Source: Cristatella mucedo
Lineage: Eukaryota > Bryozoa > Phylactolaemata > Cristatellidae
DNA length: 64,000 nt
Direction: 5' to 3'
Assembly (NCBI GenBank): GCA_009760855.2
Contig: WPIO01000023.1
Coordinates: 1,836,001 to 1,900,000 of the forward strand
How positions within the stretch are numbered: the stretch's first letter is position 1; each line of letters begins with the position of its first letter. Shown piece after piece: positions 1 through 55,090 of this stretch. Below the pieces are notes generated by a model. It did not search any database, had not been told where the DNA came from, and saw nothing but the letters and a program-made list of their open reading frames with translations. The translations under genes were made by a program, and so were the position numbers.

Positions 1-530
1 GCCCCATCGCACCAGTTCTCACCGAACTGCACTATCTGTACTTGATCCATATCAAGGACCATACGGACTTTAAGGTTCTGTCACTTGCTTTTAGTTCCCT
101 TTATTCTTTGGCTCCACCGAACTTATCAGAGCTACTCCCCACCAGGCGAAGATTGGTACAACCCATTGTTCTGACTCAAATCGTTTAGCCGAACCTCGTA
201 CGAACCTCAAAACTGTTGGGACCGCGCCTCTAATTTCAATGTTCCCAAAGCCTGGAAATCACTGCCAACGCACTTCACAGCGTCCCCTGACTCGACGACA
301 TTTAAAAAGAAGCTTAAAACGCGCCTGTTTTTTTTTTACAAAATTTGATGGATTTTTTGTTATTCGTCTTTCGTGCGTACGTAATTGCTTACACTGTGCC
401 TGCTGCTTGCAGATGTTACCACCAATCATTTGGTAATTCTTTCTAAACAGCGTGTGTCTATCTGTCAATCTGTTGTACCTAGAAAGAGATTCAGTTCTCT
501 GAAGGCGCTATACAAATACATTATTATTGT
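1..530 (+). mobile_element. LINE family A, 3' fragment
   Basis: 3' end of a non-LTR retrotransposon. Decayed RT C-terminal coding sequence (the stretch that elsewhere reads LHWLPVKQRIDFKVLSL) is followed by the family tail with AGAAAGAGATTCAGTTCTCT and a final ATTATTATTG. It is cut by the window edge on the left. The frames are full of stops, so it is a dead copy. Confidence 0.75.
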
Positions 531-960
531 TCGTGCTATTAGCTATCAAGTTGGTCGCATGATTAAGTTTTAAGAAGTCACAGAGTCGCGGTACAAACGC
601 AGCACCGTGTGTGCGGCAAACTAGCTGCGAAGTCGCGGTGGTACATCGACGCAGTTAGCCGGATTACGCTGAAAGCGTGCGGTTGTTTCCTAGCGGGTGC
701 CTGCGGCTCTGAATAGCTGCCGGGCAACGCCAGTGACAATTGACCGAACTGCTAAATAATTTCCGAGTGCTATACTTGAAGGGTTTTCTCGCAAGGCATA
801 TCGATTGCCTCCCGCAGCATGAATCGCGGGTTCGCCGTCGGCCGACGCGGCATTGTCGAAGTCCGCCGAGCGACGCCACTGTCATCGCCTCGCCGAGCCT
901 CGTGGCGCCTAATGATTTCCCGGCCATAGTCAATATGCCTCGATTTTAAGTGCCCGTTTC
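531..960. other. Unassigned sequence upstream of CpG-rich region
   Basis: No splice-compatible coding frame, known repeat or RNA gene seen. It becomes steadily more CpG-rich toward the right and may be distal promoter of the gene starting near 1.5 kb. Confidence 0.4.
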
Positions 961-1555
961 AGTGCACTCTAGCGGCAGAAGGCATTGTGCTCGAGCAGGC
1001 GCGGCTTTTCCCGTCGCCGGCGCTGTCGTCGACTTCCGGCGACGGCCGTCCACGTGCGCTCGCGGGTTACCACGGCCCGGGCGCGCCGCGAGAATCGGTC
1101 GTGCGTAGGCTAGGCGAGACTCCCGCTCGAGATTCCCGCTCGAGATTGCGCTCCCAGAAACACCGGAGCCGAGTCAGCAGAGAGCTGCCGTGCTGCTCTA
1201 GAAACCCGGGCCTGGACCGCGCGCGCGCGCGCCCACTCGTTCGACTTCCAACAGCCGCCGCAGTCCTGAACCCTTTCTTCGTACACGCCCCTGTCCACCC
1301 CCCACCGGCGACCCGACCGCTCCATGGCGACCGTTGAGCCGAGTCTCCGTCCAATAGCATCGGGCCGACTTCCGGAATAGGCGGGCGTCTGTAGTCCACC
1401 CGAGCGCGCGCGCTATCGGGCGCACTCCCATTCGCTGGGTAGGCCGGCCGGACGGCGGGGAGCGCCCAGCGTGCGAGCGCGCGTTGCCAGTCCGAAGCGT
1501 AACGGCGAAGCCCTTGACCGCGCGCGCTCCCCTACGAGGCGATGAATGCGCCCTG

Positions 1556-44638
<43,083 letters not shown>

Positions 44639-44650
44639 TGCATATGCGAT

Positions 44651-44652
<2 letters not shown>

Positions 44653-44723
<71 letters not shown>

Positions 44724-44741
44724 TCTCTCTCTCTCTGTCTT
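44653..44741 (+). repeat. (TC)n microsatellite
   Basis: About 40 TC units just beyond the proposed stop codon of the large gene; a second (TC)n lies at 44799-44845. Confidence 0.97.
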
Positions 44742-44808
44742 TATTTCTATTTGTCTCCCTCTCTGTGTGTGTATTTGTCTCTCAGTTGGCCATATCTCCC
44801 TTCACTCT

Positions 44809-44845
<37 letters not shown>

Positions 44846-44847
<2 letters not shown>

Positions 44848-45730
44848 ATTTGCTTTTTTCCTTTCTCCTTTGTTCTTTCGTATCGATTGAGGTGTCATTT
44901 TGATCCGCCTCCATCGCTTAGCTCCCGTCGATTTGGCTATGTGTCCATTGGTGCTCGGGTGTCTCCTTGTCAATCTGTTGCCCATATCCCCTTTCTTCCA
45001 GTTGTATATGTTCTTGAGTCATTAATACCTAGGTGCATATTATATATCTGTAATATATTTTATTATCAATTTGTTCTCGCTAGAGTTAACATATCTGAAT
45101 GTCACGCTTGCTTAGGTGTGAGCTTATTTTGTGCAACATGTGTGTTGTAACCCTAAAATCAGCACACATATTAAGCACATGAATTGGCTTATGAGCTCTG
45201 AAGCATCCAACGTGCTAACCTTTAAGGTAAATGTTAAGAGACTGCAACAAATACCAAGTCTATGCGGAACCCATGAGTAGAGTTTGGCTCATGCTGCTAC
45301 CTTTGACCTTTGCTGCTCTGTTTATTCGCTCCACTTAGCCAAACCGACGGGCAATTAGCGGCTTTAGCTTTAGCTCATCTATGAAAACCTTAATAGTTGT
45401 CCAAGCGTAATACTTACGCGATAAACTAGCTTGTCTCCACTCATGTCAGCACTCGGTGTTGCATCATCAGAGTTAGCTGTGAGCACGGCAGCTCTGTCGA
45501 TGTATGTGTGACTTTCTTCAGCTCTTGCGGAATGCTCTGCTATGTGTACCTCGATACATAAAAACTATTGATCCTCGTCAAGATCAAAGTGAACAGCGAA
45601 TGCACAAATGTGGCATAGGCTATATTAGGTCAGAGCGTATCTTGGCGAGCTAGCTCCTTGCGAGAATAAGACACGCCTTTGCTCAGCGCTGTTTGCTTTA
45701 GCTCTTACTTGTCTAACGCCTACTTGTAGG
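44846..45730. other. Intergenic space between convergent genes
   Basis: No repeat or exon seen. TTTATT near 45319 would be AATAAA on the minus strand, about 410 bases after the minus-strand stop. Confidence 0.35.
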
Positions 45731-45844
45731 CTACCCGAAATAATTGGCACAATCGAAAAGAGGCCGATAGGAGCGCCGAGGTACTTTTAAAGCCCGGAGC
45801 CTCGTCTGCTGCAGTTCAAAGAGTAGCTGCCATTCTCTGATGTT
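45731..45844 (-). CDS. Minus-strand gene, terminal exon
   Basis: The acceptor on the minus strand is GGCCTCTTTCTCACCATCCC-AG (strong tract). It encodes NIREWQLLFELQQTRLRALK, then PRRSYRPLFDCANYFG and stop. Confidence 0.4.
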   Translation of the reverse strand, partial: NIREWQLLFELQQTRLRALKVPRRSYRPLFDCANYFG

Positions 45845-48301
45845 CTGGGATGGTGAGAAAGAGGCCGCTGCACCGGCTACGTGTCTATTAAAAACTGGTT
45901 CGCCGAACTTGGAGGGCGTGCTTACTCTTGCTGTGCAATCTTCGTTTGCTGACAGTGAGACCAGGCTGTACAGAGCAGCGTCGCGATTGCTCACGACCAG
46001 CGACGATTTCGTCTGGCAGCAGGTGTTGTCCTTCCCTTTCCGTTCTTAGATCTGTTTCCACGTCCCCTGATCTACTTCTGGGTCTGCGTTAATGTGTTTG
46101 TGTGTGCCCTGCGCCTGCAGCAAGAGTGCTGCTATGCACAGACACGTGCGGTGGATTTGCAAGGATAATCTGCCTTCTATGCTTCCGTTAATGATGACTA
46201 ATTTTTTATGTCGTTACTTATCTCATGAGACGCCAAGCGTCCTCGAATATGGTGCTACGTGAATCAATGATTGCAATAAAGTATGCATTTCAGATTATCT
46301 CTTTTATGAGTGTGCAATGCCATCAGGAAGCACAAGTTTGCTTGTGGGAGTCCAGTGCGTTTTTAGCACGATTTGATTCGATAGCCCTAAGTTGTCAGGT
46401 GGCAATGGCAGACTGGCATCGGGGAGAGAGGCGGCAGAAGAGGAAATATATGACCGCATTCTACGAGCTTGTCTGCCCGTCAAGGACAGAGGAGAGCTTT
46501 TATTATTGTTTGTTACTTCTATCGAGTAAGGAAATGACAGAACAGCTAATCAGCACTTCCAGGATTTTTTGAGGGGATCTAATGCAAACGCAAGAATTAG
46601 GCAGGTGAATTAAATAGGCTACGTCTGAGCTATAGTCACCAACTGACCCTCTATACAGGGTCAGTATTTCGATCCAGAATCGAATTATCGCGAATCTTAC
46701 AATGAGCACGACTCTTGTTCATGATGGGACAGAATTGAACAAATGCTTCTGGCCTCTCACAGAAGCGGTGGACATAGTATAATAATAAATGAATTATTAT
46801 TATACTATGTCCACCGCTTCTGTGAGAGGCCGGAAGCATTTGTTCAATTCCTTCCTGGTGCTTGAAAAATATATAGCTAGCAGCTTATGTAGTTTCCAAA
46901 ATAGACCAAAAAGGCGAGATTTTACGGGATTCCTGTCGAGCTCCAAACGTCGCGCTCGACAGAAACGGTCCGGTTTGTTGGAACTAACGAGATTTCATAG
47001 TAGATGTTGCAAGAAGGCAGAAGATGAATACACTTGACGCTACGCAATCTGCTAGCTGTGACGCGTCTCGATCGAAGCTAGCTAACTGAATGTCAACGCA
47101 TTCTATTGCTGTAGCTTCGACTCGCTCGCTCGGCCGTGGAATACTCAAGGCCTCGCAACAAGTGGCAGTGGGGGCAGCGCGTGCAAGTCCGTCCCGAGAC
47201 GAGCTGTGCTACGATCACCTTTTCTAGCAGGATTAACTTCCAAGCTTGCTGCCGAATTTGTTTAAGGTCGTGCTAGTCTCATCTGTTCATGCGACACCAT
47301 TTAACCAAGAAAATCAAGCTGCTGACGTTCGCCTATAGAGTAGTCTGCCATGGCCTTCTACCGACTGAATGATATATCCTGTGCAAATTGCTGGTCATAA
47401 ATCCGGTCTAATTTTATAATTTAACTGATGAAAACTAATAAACTCGAAAATAAATCCTATAAATGTGGCTCCGACAGATTAGATTGGTCGATTTCGCAAT
47501 TAGAGATTCAGCAATTGGGGCCTCAGTGTTCACGAGGTTAAATAATAGCATTCTCTTTCGTAGCGTTTTACTTATTTGGAACTCACTTTCAGCTTCTACC
47601 GGAACCTGCAACGACTTTGCACCATTCAAGTCTTAGCTGAAGAGGCAACTGCTTGGCTCAGCTTTCCTGAGCCCCAGTGGACTTGACTGTTTTGTTCCTG
47701 TTTGCTTTGCATGCTTCCTGCGTGCGATTTAGTGCACGATACTATCCTGAGATCCTACCCTATCCGGTGGCCCTGAGTGTCTGCTTTCGTACTTTTTGGA
47801 GAGCCTAGATTAAGGAGCATGTTTTCACTCCGACAGCTTGCTCCTCAGACGCCGACCGATGCTTCGGCTGCTGAACGCGGGCACTTCTTTTCTTGGGCTG
47901 CTTCTTACGCCTACTTACCACAGCTTCTGCCGCAGTAAGCTGTTCGCTTAATTCTACTAGATCTCTCACTAGATAGCGTCCTATTGAGTGACCTACGAGT
48001 TGCTGGAGCGAGCGATCGGACCAACCGTCTTTGCCGACTGGATTTTGCGAGCACTTCGAAAGCTGCAGATTATGAGCCGCCGGCATGCACTGTATATATG
48101 CAAGAGATCGTAGACGTCAGAGCTGGAGCTCGCAAAAAGAAAGCACCGAGTACATATACAGTTCTGCATTGTAGCGCGTTAGACGATTTAATAGTTGCAA
48201 AAGCCTCCACAGGCTGCACAGCCTTATTTAATGCCTCTGGAAGCTGAAAGCTCTTTTGTGCAAGTCCTTCCAGGCCGGACGCCCATTTCATTTCTTCTAA
48301 G
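45731..48301 (-). CDS. Convergent minus-strand gene, 3' part (unrecognised)
   Basis: Proposed exons, in transcription order: 48301-48160, 48062-47919, 45844-45731. Joined by GT-AG introns of 97 and 2074 bases; all internal joins are phase 0. The predicted end of the protein is about 130 residues, helical, with LVRDLVELSEQL and NIREWQLLFELQQTRLRALK. Upstream exons (above 48.3 kb) are not identified. An alternative is read-through of the second exon past GTAAGT into a Lys/Arg-rich tail ending at 47805. Function unknown; the case rests on composition, splice sites and phase. Confidence 0.4.
45846..46731. other. Unassigned, likely intron of minus gene
   Basis: No repeat or exon recognised. Confidence 0.35.
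46732..46850. repeat. Near-perfect 57-bp inverted repeat (hairpin)
   Basis: Arms 46732-46788 and 46794-46850 are reverse complements with a single difference (T46750 opposite G46832, which would be a U-G wobble in RNA); loop of five bases. The arm begins GAATTGAACAAATGCTTCTG. No flanking direct repeat found. Confidence 0.92.
47335..47655 (+). mobile_element. Possible degenerate LINE 3' coding fragment
   Basis: CTTATTTGGAACTCACTTTCAGCTTCT resembles the LWNSLP motif region, followed by a CACCATTCAAGTCTTAGCTG equivalent of TFK-LK. Low similarity to families A and B. Confidence 0.3.
47919..48062 (-). CDS. Minus-strand gene, internal exon
   Basis: 144 bases, phase 0 to 0; acceptor AATCTGCAG, donor GTG/GTAAGT. 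LSKCSQNPVGKDGWSDRSLQ, then QLVGHSIGRYLVRDLVELSE. Confidence 0.4.
48160..48301 (-). CDS. Minus-strand gene, upstream exon
   Basis: Acceptor CTCGGAAAACAG, donor ACT/GTATAT. LEEMKWASGLEGLAQKSFQL, then PEALNKAVQPVEAFATIKSS. An ATG at 48291 could alternatively be a start codon. Confidence 0.35.
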
Positions 48302-48984
48302 CTGTTTTCCGAGGACGTAATGGCATTATTGTTGCGCGAGGGAAATTGATGAAAACTCTCAAAGAAGTAATTTACTACTGCGAGTTTTTCTATTGCCGAA
48401 ATTCTTGTAGCTGCAATTCAATAGAAGCGAGCAATAATTTGGCAGTGGCTACATACCACTGTAGTCAATCCAGACACTGAAAACGATATGAAGTATCTCT
48501 TCGAGGTGTTATCGAGATACAGTAATCCGTCTGAAGATTCATTAAAACTGAAATGTATGTTACGAAATATGTAACTTAAGTATCGCTGAACAGACAGCCA
48601 AATTTTAAAGCAGCATCATACACTTGAAGACAGTCATAGAGTGAGGAGGAGGAGAGAAATTACGACGAAGCTGAACATCCGACTCTAGAGCACAGCCCTG
48701 GAGCACATTGGGCGATCAGTATAAATAATTTCGATTGGGCATGACAGGTTTCGTTTCCCAACAGCTCTGTACATTATTAATGTATTGTTTAGGTTGGTGG
48801 GAATCTCACTTATAGACCCCAGCCACCTATTAATTGCTTTTTTAAACATCCAGTGTTTGCCGCTAAGGACGGAACGTTTAATAATAGTGTGCTAAAATTA
48901 CGTTGATAAAAAAGAAAGGCAAAGTAGGTGCACAGCAGTACCTATTTAGCATTCATTCTCTTGTAAAATAGGCACCTCTGTCAG
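48302..48984. other. Unassigned intergenic or intronic sequence
   Basis: No recognisable exon or repeat. Confidence 0.35.
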
Positions 48985-50457
48985 TACAACTATGTTAACC
49001 AGCTGCAGAACATCGTCAGAGTCAGCATTGCTTAGGGTATACAACGACCTACTTAGGAATGCAGAAATGGGTAGAGTGTCTCTGCTTGTTTTGCTCGATC
49101 TTTCGGCAGCTTTTGACACCATCGATCACAAAGTTCTTCTAGAGCGCCTCTCATCTCGCCTGGGCATCACTGGCACTGCTCTGCAGTAGTTCATGTTCTA
49201 TCTCAGTGGGAGACTCCAGAGTATTGACGTGAATGGGCAAAGATCATCTGAAATACCTCTGAAATATGGAGTACCTCAGGGCTCAGTCCTAGGTCCGGTT
49301 CTTTTCAGGTTTATACTCTGCCTCTCGCTGATGTGATTGCCAAGCACAATCTAGGCTTTCACTTCTATGCGGATGACACTCAGTTGTACCTTTGCTTTGA
49401 TCCCTCCCAGCCTTCGAGAACCTCAAACTCTCTCAACTCACTAGCTGCATGCATTGATGACATCCGCACATGGATGGCAGCAAATTTTCTAAAACTAAAC
49501 GATGATAAAACCAACCTACTTGTTATGGGCAAACCCAGTGTGATTCAGAGATTGAAAAGGCTGACGCTCAAAATTGGCTCTGCCAGCATATCTCCAGTTG
49601 AATCAGCTCGAAATCTAGATGTCATATTCCAAAGCGACCTCTCGTTAGACGACCATATCAGCTCCACCGTCAAATCCGCCTATTTTCAGCTTCATAACAT
49701 TGCTAAAATTCGGGCTTGTTTAGATAAAGACACCAGATCTAAGTTGGTCCATGCATTCGTGACATCCCGTTTCGACTTCTGCAACTCACTGCTTACTGGC
49801 CTACCAGCACGTGCGATTGCAGCTGGTGCAAAACTCGGCAGCTAGACTTGTCTGCCGTGAGCGTCGCAGTTGCCACATAACTCCACTTCTCGCCGACCTG
49901 CACTGGCTACCAGTCAAGCAACGGATTGACTTCAAGGTTTTGTCGCTCACTTTTAGGTCCCTTCATTCTATGGCTCCAGCCTATCTCTCCGACATACTCC
50001 CCCATCAGGCCAAGCATCGTACCACCCGCTTTTCGGAATCCAACAGTCTAGAAATACCTCGTACAAACCTCAAATCCTTTGGAGACCGTGCATTTAGTTC
50101 GTATGCTCCCAAAGCCTGGAACTCCCTCCCGACCTGCGTCAGAACATCCCCTGACCTGACCACATTTAAAAGGAACTTAAAAACACACCTATTTAGGACA
50201 GCATTTAGCGGGTCCCTGTGATTCGTCCTTCACGTGCATATGCGTGCTGACACTGTGCATGCTGCCACTAACCACATTTGCATGCTGACCCTGTGCATGT
50301 CACCCCTAACCATGTTATTCATTTTGTTTGTTTTTCAAGCATGATTTTACTTACCATTCAATGGGATTTCCCGTTGCAGCAAATGTAAAGCGCCTAGAAA
50401 GAGATTAAGTTCTCTGAGGGCGCTTTATCAAGTACATTATTATTGTTATTATTATTA
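48985..50457 (+). mobile_element. LINE family A, best RT copy (pseudogene)
   Basis: RT from the SSESALLRVYNDLL region through LLVLLDLSAAFDTIDH, GVPQGSVLGPVLF, the catalytic FYADDTQLYLCFD box and LDDHISSTVKSAYFQL to LHWLPVKQRIDFKVLSLTFR and APKAWNSLP. Coding ends at 50221; the 3' UTR ends AAATGTAAAGCGCCTAGAAA and (ATT)n. Defects: a TAG after GITGTALQ (where family members have Trp), a frameshift after GPVLF near 49308 and another near 49810. These motifs place it in the CR1/L2-like non-LTR group. Confidence 0.9.
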
Positions 50458-50667
50458 TGTCATAAAAGTCAAAGGGAGGATAAGCAAAGAATCGCAATTG
50501 TTCTTGCTCTGTTATAAGCAAGTTTAATTGTGTACACTCGTGCATAATACTTATGATCTTCTAATATAAATGTATGGATGGTAGAATATGCTGCCCGCAT
50601 TGAGGAGTTGGGATCAAGCTCGAACAGAATCGGGTGGCTATGTGTGTCTATTCCTCGGCTTAAAGAC

Positions 50668-50995
50668 TGCAGCGACAGAAGCTTTTGCTCCGCAGGTCCT
50701 AGACTGTGGAACTCACTCGCATAGCTCTTACGCAGCGACATCTACTCTCCTGCTGTCGGCTTTGGCCATTTCTTTCCAGCCGTTCTGAGCTGCTACTTCA
50801 ATGCTACTCACTACGTTAACAGCTCTCCTGACTCAGCTATGCTTCTCGCTTTCTCTTTGTTGCGTGAGATGAATTCTGTTGGCTACTCAGTGCTTGCAAA
50901 AAGCCGCTTAGGCTTTCAGTGCACTATAGAAAACTCTGCGTAACACCAAAATAGTCTTTGTGGCTTTGTGGAGTTACACACGGAGATATGTACAT
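50668..50995 (+). mobile_element. LINE family B, 3' fragment
   Basis: Starts at GCGACAGAAGCTTTTGCTCC, passes GTCCTAGACTGTGGAACTCA and ends GTGGAGTTACACACGGAGAT. Confidence 0.75.
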
Positions 50996-51547
50996 ACGTA
51001 CCTGTCGGATCTTCAAACTGCCAGTGTTGCTCAGTACATCAAGGCTATATGTTCGCTCGGATTTGAGGCAATATGCTAGGCTTAGCACTCTGTGTGCTCG
51101 GTATGCTTTACTGTGCAGCATGGTCTCCCCAAATATCCAAGGGATTAGTGACACGGATTTGGCTTCTGGGGCTCTTGACTTGTATCAAGTGGCGACAGAA
51201 GTATTTCCTGGTTATTTCATCTATAGTCATAACAACGCGATCTCACTTTCTTTGTGTTACTTGCATGCGATGTGACGAAAGCGTGTACCGGTGGTGTGGC
51301 TGTATTTGAACTGCCGCATTTAAGCTCAGGAAAGTCCTTAGATGCGCGGGCAGTTTGTGCATGTATGCTCCGAAATTCCTCAAGTTTAATAGGGTGGATG
51401 GTCGAGCCAGACTTCCGATGCACTCTCCGATCGACTTTTTCATCGATTCTTCGACGAGTCCATTGACATGGGCGAGATGATGATCTCGAACACAGTGCAG
51501 AGTAGTAACCTGAGCTATATGAACCGCTGACATAAGTAGGTGGTGAG
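50996..51547. other. Unassigned sequence
   Basis: No feature recognised. Confidence 0.35.
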
Positions 51548-51700
51548 CATAATAATAATTATAATGATAATACATTTACATAGCACCCTCAGAGAACTGA
51601 ATCTCCTTCTAGGCACTCTACAGATGCTGTTCAGAAAGTACGACCCAATTACTAATGGTAATATTCACAATGCCATCAAGCATAACATTGCTACCATATT
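51548..51700 (-). mobile_element. LINE family A, tail (left half of inverted pair)
   Basis: Reverse (ATT)n tail and CACCCTCAGAGAACTGAATC, ending where an opposite copy begins. Confidence 0.7.
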
Positions 51701-52110
51701 ATACCTCGTACAAACCTTAAATCCTTTGGAGACCGTGCATTTAGCTCGTATGCTCCCACAGCCTGGAACTCCCTCCCGACCTGCATCAGAACATCCCCTG
51801 ACCTGACCACATTTAAAAGAAACTTAAAAACATACCTATTTAGGACAGCATTTAGTGGGTCCTTGTGATTCGTCCTCGATGTGCTTATGCGTGCTGACAC
51901 TGTTCATGCTGCCACTAACCACATTTGCATGCTGACCCAGTGCATGTAACCCCTAACCATGTTATTCATTTTGTTTGTTTTTCAAGCATGATTTTACTTA
52001 CTATTCTATTGCGTATCACTTTGCAGCAAATGTAAAGCGCCTAGAAAGAGATTAAGTTCTCTGAGGGCGCTTTATCAAGTGCAATATTGTTATTATTATT
52101 ATTATTGCTA
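51700..52110 (+). mobile_element. LINE family A, 3' end (right half of inverted pair)
   Basis: Starts within the CCTCGTACAAACCTTAAATC coding block and runs through a well-preserved 3' UTR to GCAATATTGTTATTATTATT. Very similar to the 50.2-kb end. Confidence 0.85.
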
Positions 52111-52420
52111 GATGTGACATGCACAAGGTCACCATGTAGATACGGTACGGTGGCAGCAGGAGCAGTGTCGGCAGGCATAAGCACACAAAGCATACCGATC
52201 TCGCGTCGTCGGGGATCCGAATTCATGCGTACATTAATAGATGACCTGCATAGATTTTCAGCATCGCCATCCCAGGTGACGAGTAATACACACTCAGCTT
52301 TCACAATTAAAAGCAAGAGGGTGCTCAATGGCGTCTGTGCAGAAGCAAACAAAAACTCATCGAAGCTAAATTCAGAAAGAACGGAGATAATTTATGCGAC
52401 CGGTATCAAGTGATAGCACC

Positions 52421-52606
52421 TTAATTAAAATCCAGTGCTTCCAGGCGTACGTAGCCAAATTCCTGGTATAAATCATCGAATCTCGCCTCCCGACACCGAG
52501 CGCTTCTAGCGTTTCTTGTCAGCTGCACAATTCTCTTCCGAAAATCGAAGTTCTTGCAAACATCGAATACGGAAACCGGTTGAGCTAAGACCTGTTTTAA
52601 GCGCAC
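52421..52606 (-). CDS. Candidate minus-strand exon, unsupported by neighbours
   Basis: The minus frame VRLKQVLAQPVSVFDVCKNF then RKRIVQLTRNARSARCREAR and FDDLYQEFGY has protein-like composition and sits after a possible acceptor (GAAAAAAACAG). It may belong to the minus-strand gene whose 3' exons are at 45.7-48.3 kb, but I could not link the phases. Confidence 0.25.
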   Translation of the reverse strand: MRLKQVLAQPVSVFDVCKNFDFRKRIVQLTRNARSARCREARFDDLYQEFGYVRLEALDFN

Positions 52607-52965
52607 CTGTTTTTTTCTACCGCAGCTCGAAAGAAATTACGTGCTTATGAACATCTAGACGTATACTGCCTGGTGCTGGGTCACACATCCCTAAGGCGGC
52701 GGCCGCGTTAGATTCAGCGATTGCCAATAACCTGTTTATTAGTTAGGATCGTGCGTACCTATTATCGTTTCGTAATCGCCATTCGCATACATTCCTAGAT
52801 GCAAATGTTGTTGCTAAGGTTCGTGAATTATGCATTAAAAGAGAATAGCGCCCGCGAAGCATGCAGGGAGGCCGTGAATGGAGCCCCACTCGTTTGGCAT
52901 TACCAAGGTTATTTCGAACCGCCATGAGCAATCTCCCTCAAGCGCTGCTGTGAATCTTTCTAACT

Positions 52966-53001
52966 TGATAATCATGATCATGATCATAATCGTGATTATC
53001 A
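52966..53001. repeat. Short imperfect palindrome
   Basis: TGATAATCATGATCATGATC continues into a reverse complement (ATAATCGTGATTATCA). Confidence 0.6.
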
Positions 53002-53029
53002 GGCTTGCTATGACCTCAGCGGCCCAACT

Positions 53030-55090
53030 TGACGCTTTTCTTTGAAATCCTCACTCGATGTGCAATAAACTCCTGTTAATAAGCAACCTTATTTCCGAAA
53101 AAAGCCTGGACCTGCTCGAATTGACCGAGACCTGGCTAAAATCGGTTAACTGCCCGACTATTAATGACGCAGCCCCAAAAGACTTCTCCTTCTTTCACAC
53201 CCCTAGATAAATCAAAACTTGGGATGGAATCGCCGTTTTATCCTTCAATTTCGAGTCGTTTGAAGTCTACTCGAAGTAGTCTTTCGAATCTATTAATTTC
53301 ATCCGACAACAAACCACCAATGGTGGTAGAAGTCTATCACCCCCCATGGACCAAGTCCTACTTTATCCTCCTTTATAGATTTCTCTGATTTCATTTCGAT
53401 TATGTGCATAATAAACCGATCTTTTCTCGTTATGAATGGTTTAAACATTCATTTTGAAAACTTATCTGACGCTTTTGACACCGAATTTTGTGCACTGACT
53501 GGGTCATTTTCTTTTGTGGCTCATCAAAGGTCGCACTCGACCGAATTTTCTCCTACAACTGTAAGCAATCATCACCTCATCTGACCACGTGCGATCTCAT
53601 TCAGTCTACATTGTGTGCCCTCCTCCGCATGTCAAGTCACCTGCGAATCGCGAAATCTCAACACCCATGACACCGATGCTGTCCGTGCAAGAATATTTTC
53701 TTCGCCCCTACTGCTCCATCTTCTCTTCACTCACATCTTCCAGCTTGTCATCGTTGGAAGAACGCTACAACACGACACTAGTTGACATGTTTGATGAGTT
53801 TTCACTTTTGACTAAGCGCAATGTGCGCCCTGGCCCAGACGGCCTTTATTTTACCGCAGACATTAAACTAACTAGGTCTACTAAGCGCAAGCTTGAAAAA
53901 GCATGCACAAAATTAGGACTGACTGTCCATCGACAAGCATAAAAGCGAGAACTACCGTAGATCATACCAATCCATCCTAGCAAAGGCCACCTTCTATAAA
54001 TACATTGTTGAATCACACATTCTTAATAGAAAAATACTTTTGTTTAAAATCAACCATCTCCTTAACAGCTCCCAGGTTAGCTCCTTACTTAGCGATACTT
54101 GCGGTGATATTGCTGCTCTCTTCTCTCGATTCTTTGTCAACAAGATAAATAAGGTCAGAGAGTCCATCCCTAGGGTGGCAGAATCCCTGCTGGAATTCTG
54201 TAACTCAATTCCGTGCAGCATCTAAATGTCTGCATCCAAAGAGGCCACGAGTAACGTCTTCCTGAACTTCATATTACAATCAAAGAAGAAAAATAGTCCT
54301 CAAGACCCCATTCCCATTGTCCTGTTTCTTAGACGCGTGGGTATGCTGCTGCCATGCATAACCCCATAAATGTGCCATTAGCCTCAGTTCATGTCCCGTC
54401 ACCTTTCAAAAAGACTGACTTCTGGCTGCTACCCAAGAAAGCAACTCTAGACCAAGAGAACCTGAGCAACTCCCGCCCAGTCTTCCTTCTATCAAAGACA
54501 TTGTAACGAGTCATGGCAGATCAGCTGAACTCATATATTGAAACTTCAAACCTAGTGAATAAGTTCCACTCTGGTTTTAGAGCTAATCACTCCTCGGAGT
54601 CAGCGTTGCTTCGAGTGTCTAATGACCTTTGGAATGCAGACTTAGGTAGAATTTCTTTGCTTGTTTTGCTCGCTGTTTTGGAAGCTTTTGATACTATTAA
54701 TAAACAGGTTATCGAGTGCCTCTAATCTCGCCTGGACACACTGGCACTGCACTGCGATGATTCAGGTCCTATCTCAGTTGGAGACTCTAGAGTATTGACG
54801 TGAACGGACAAAGATCTTCCGAGGAACCACTTAAGTATCGGATACCTCAGGGCTCTTTGCTTGGTCCTTTTCTTATCGCGATTTATATTCTCCCTCTTGC
54901 CGGTGTAATTGCTAGGCACAACCTAGACTTTCTCTTCTATGCAGATGACACTCAGTTGTACCTTTGCTTTGATCTCTTCCAGCTGTCTAGCACGTTGAGT
55001 TCTCTGAACTGCCTTGCTGCATGTGTTGATGACATCCGCACATGAATGGCAGCATATTTTCTCAAATTGAACGATGTTAAAATCAGCTTA
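53030..55090 (+). mobile_element. LINE family A, 5' and RT part of the most complete copy
   Basis: The only copy with the upstream coding part. Endonuclease-like start SLDLLELTETWLK (conserved TETWL motif of the apurinic endonuclease domain), then the linker, RT start (LLPKKATLDQENLSNSRP, NKFHSGFRANHSSESALLRV), LGPFLIAIYILPLAGVI and FYADDTQLYLCFDLF. Stops and frameshifts throughout. Interrupted at 55090 by a DNA transposon and resumes at 55928. Confidence 0.85.

Noticed and set aside
49333-50221. Reverse-transcriptase frames as a functional gene
   Set aside because: An internal stop and two frameshifts relative to sister copies show a dead retrotransposon.
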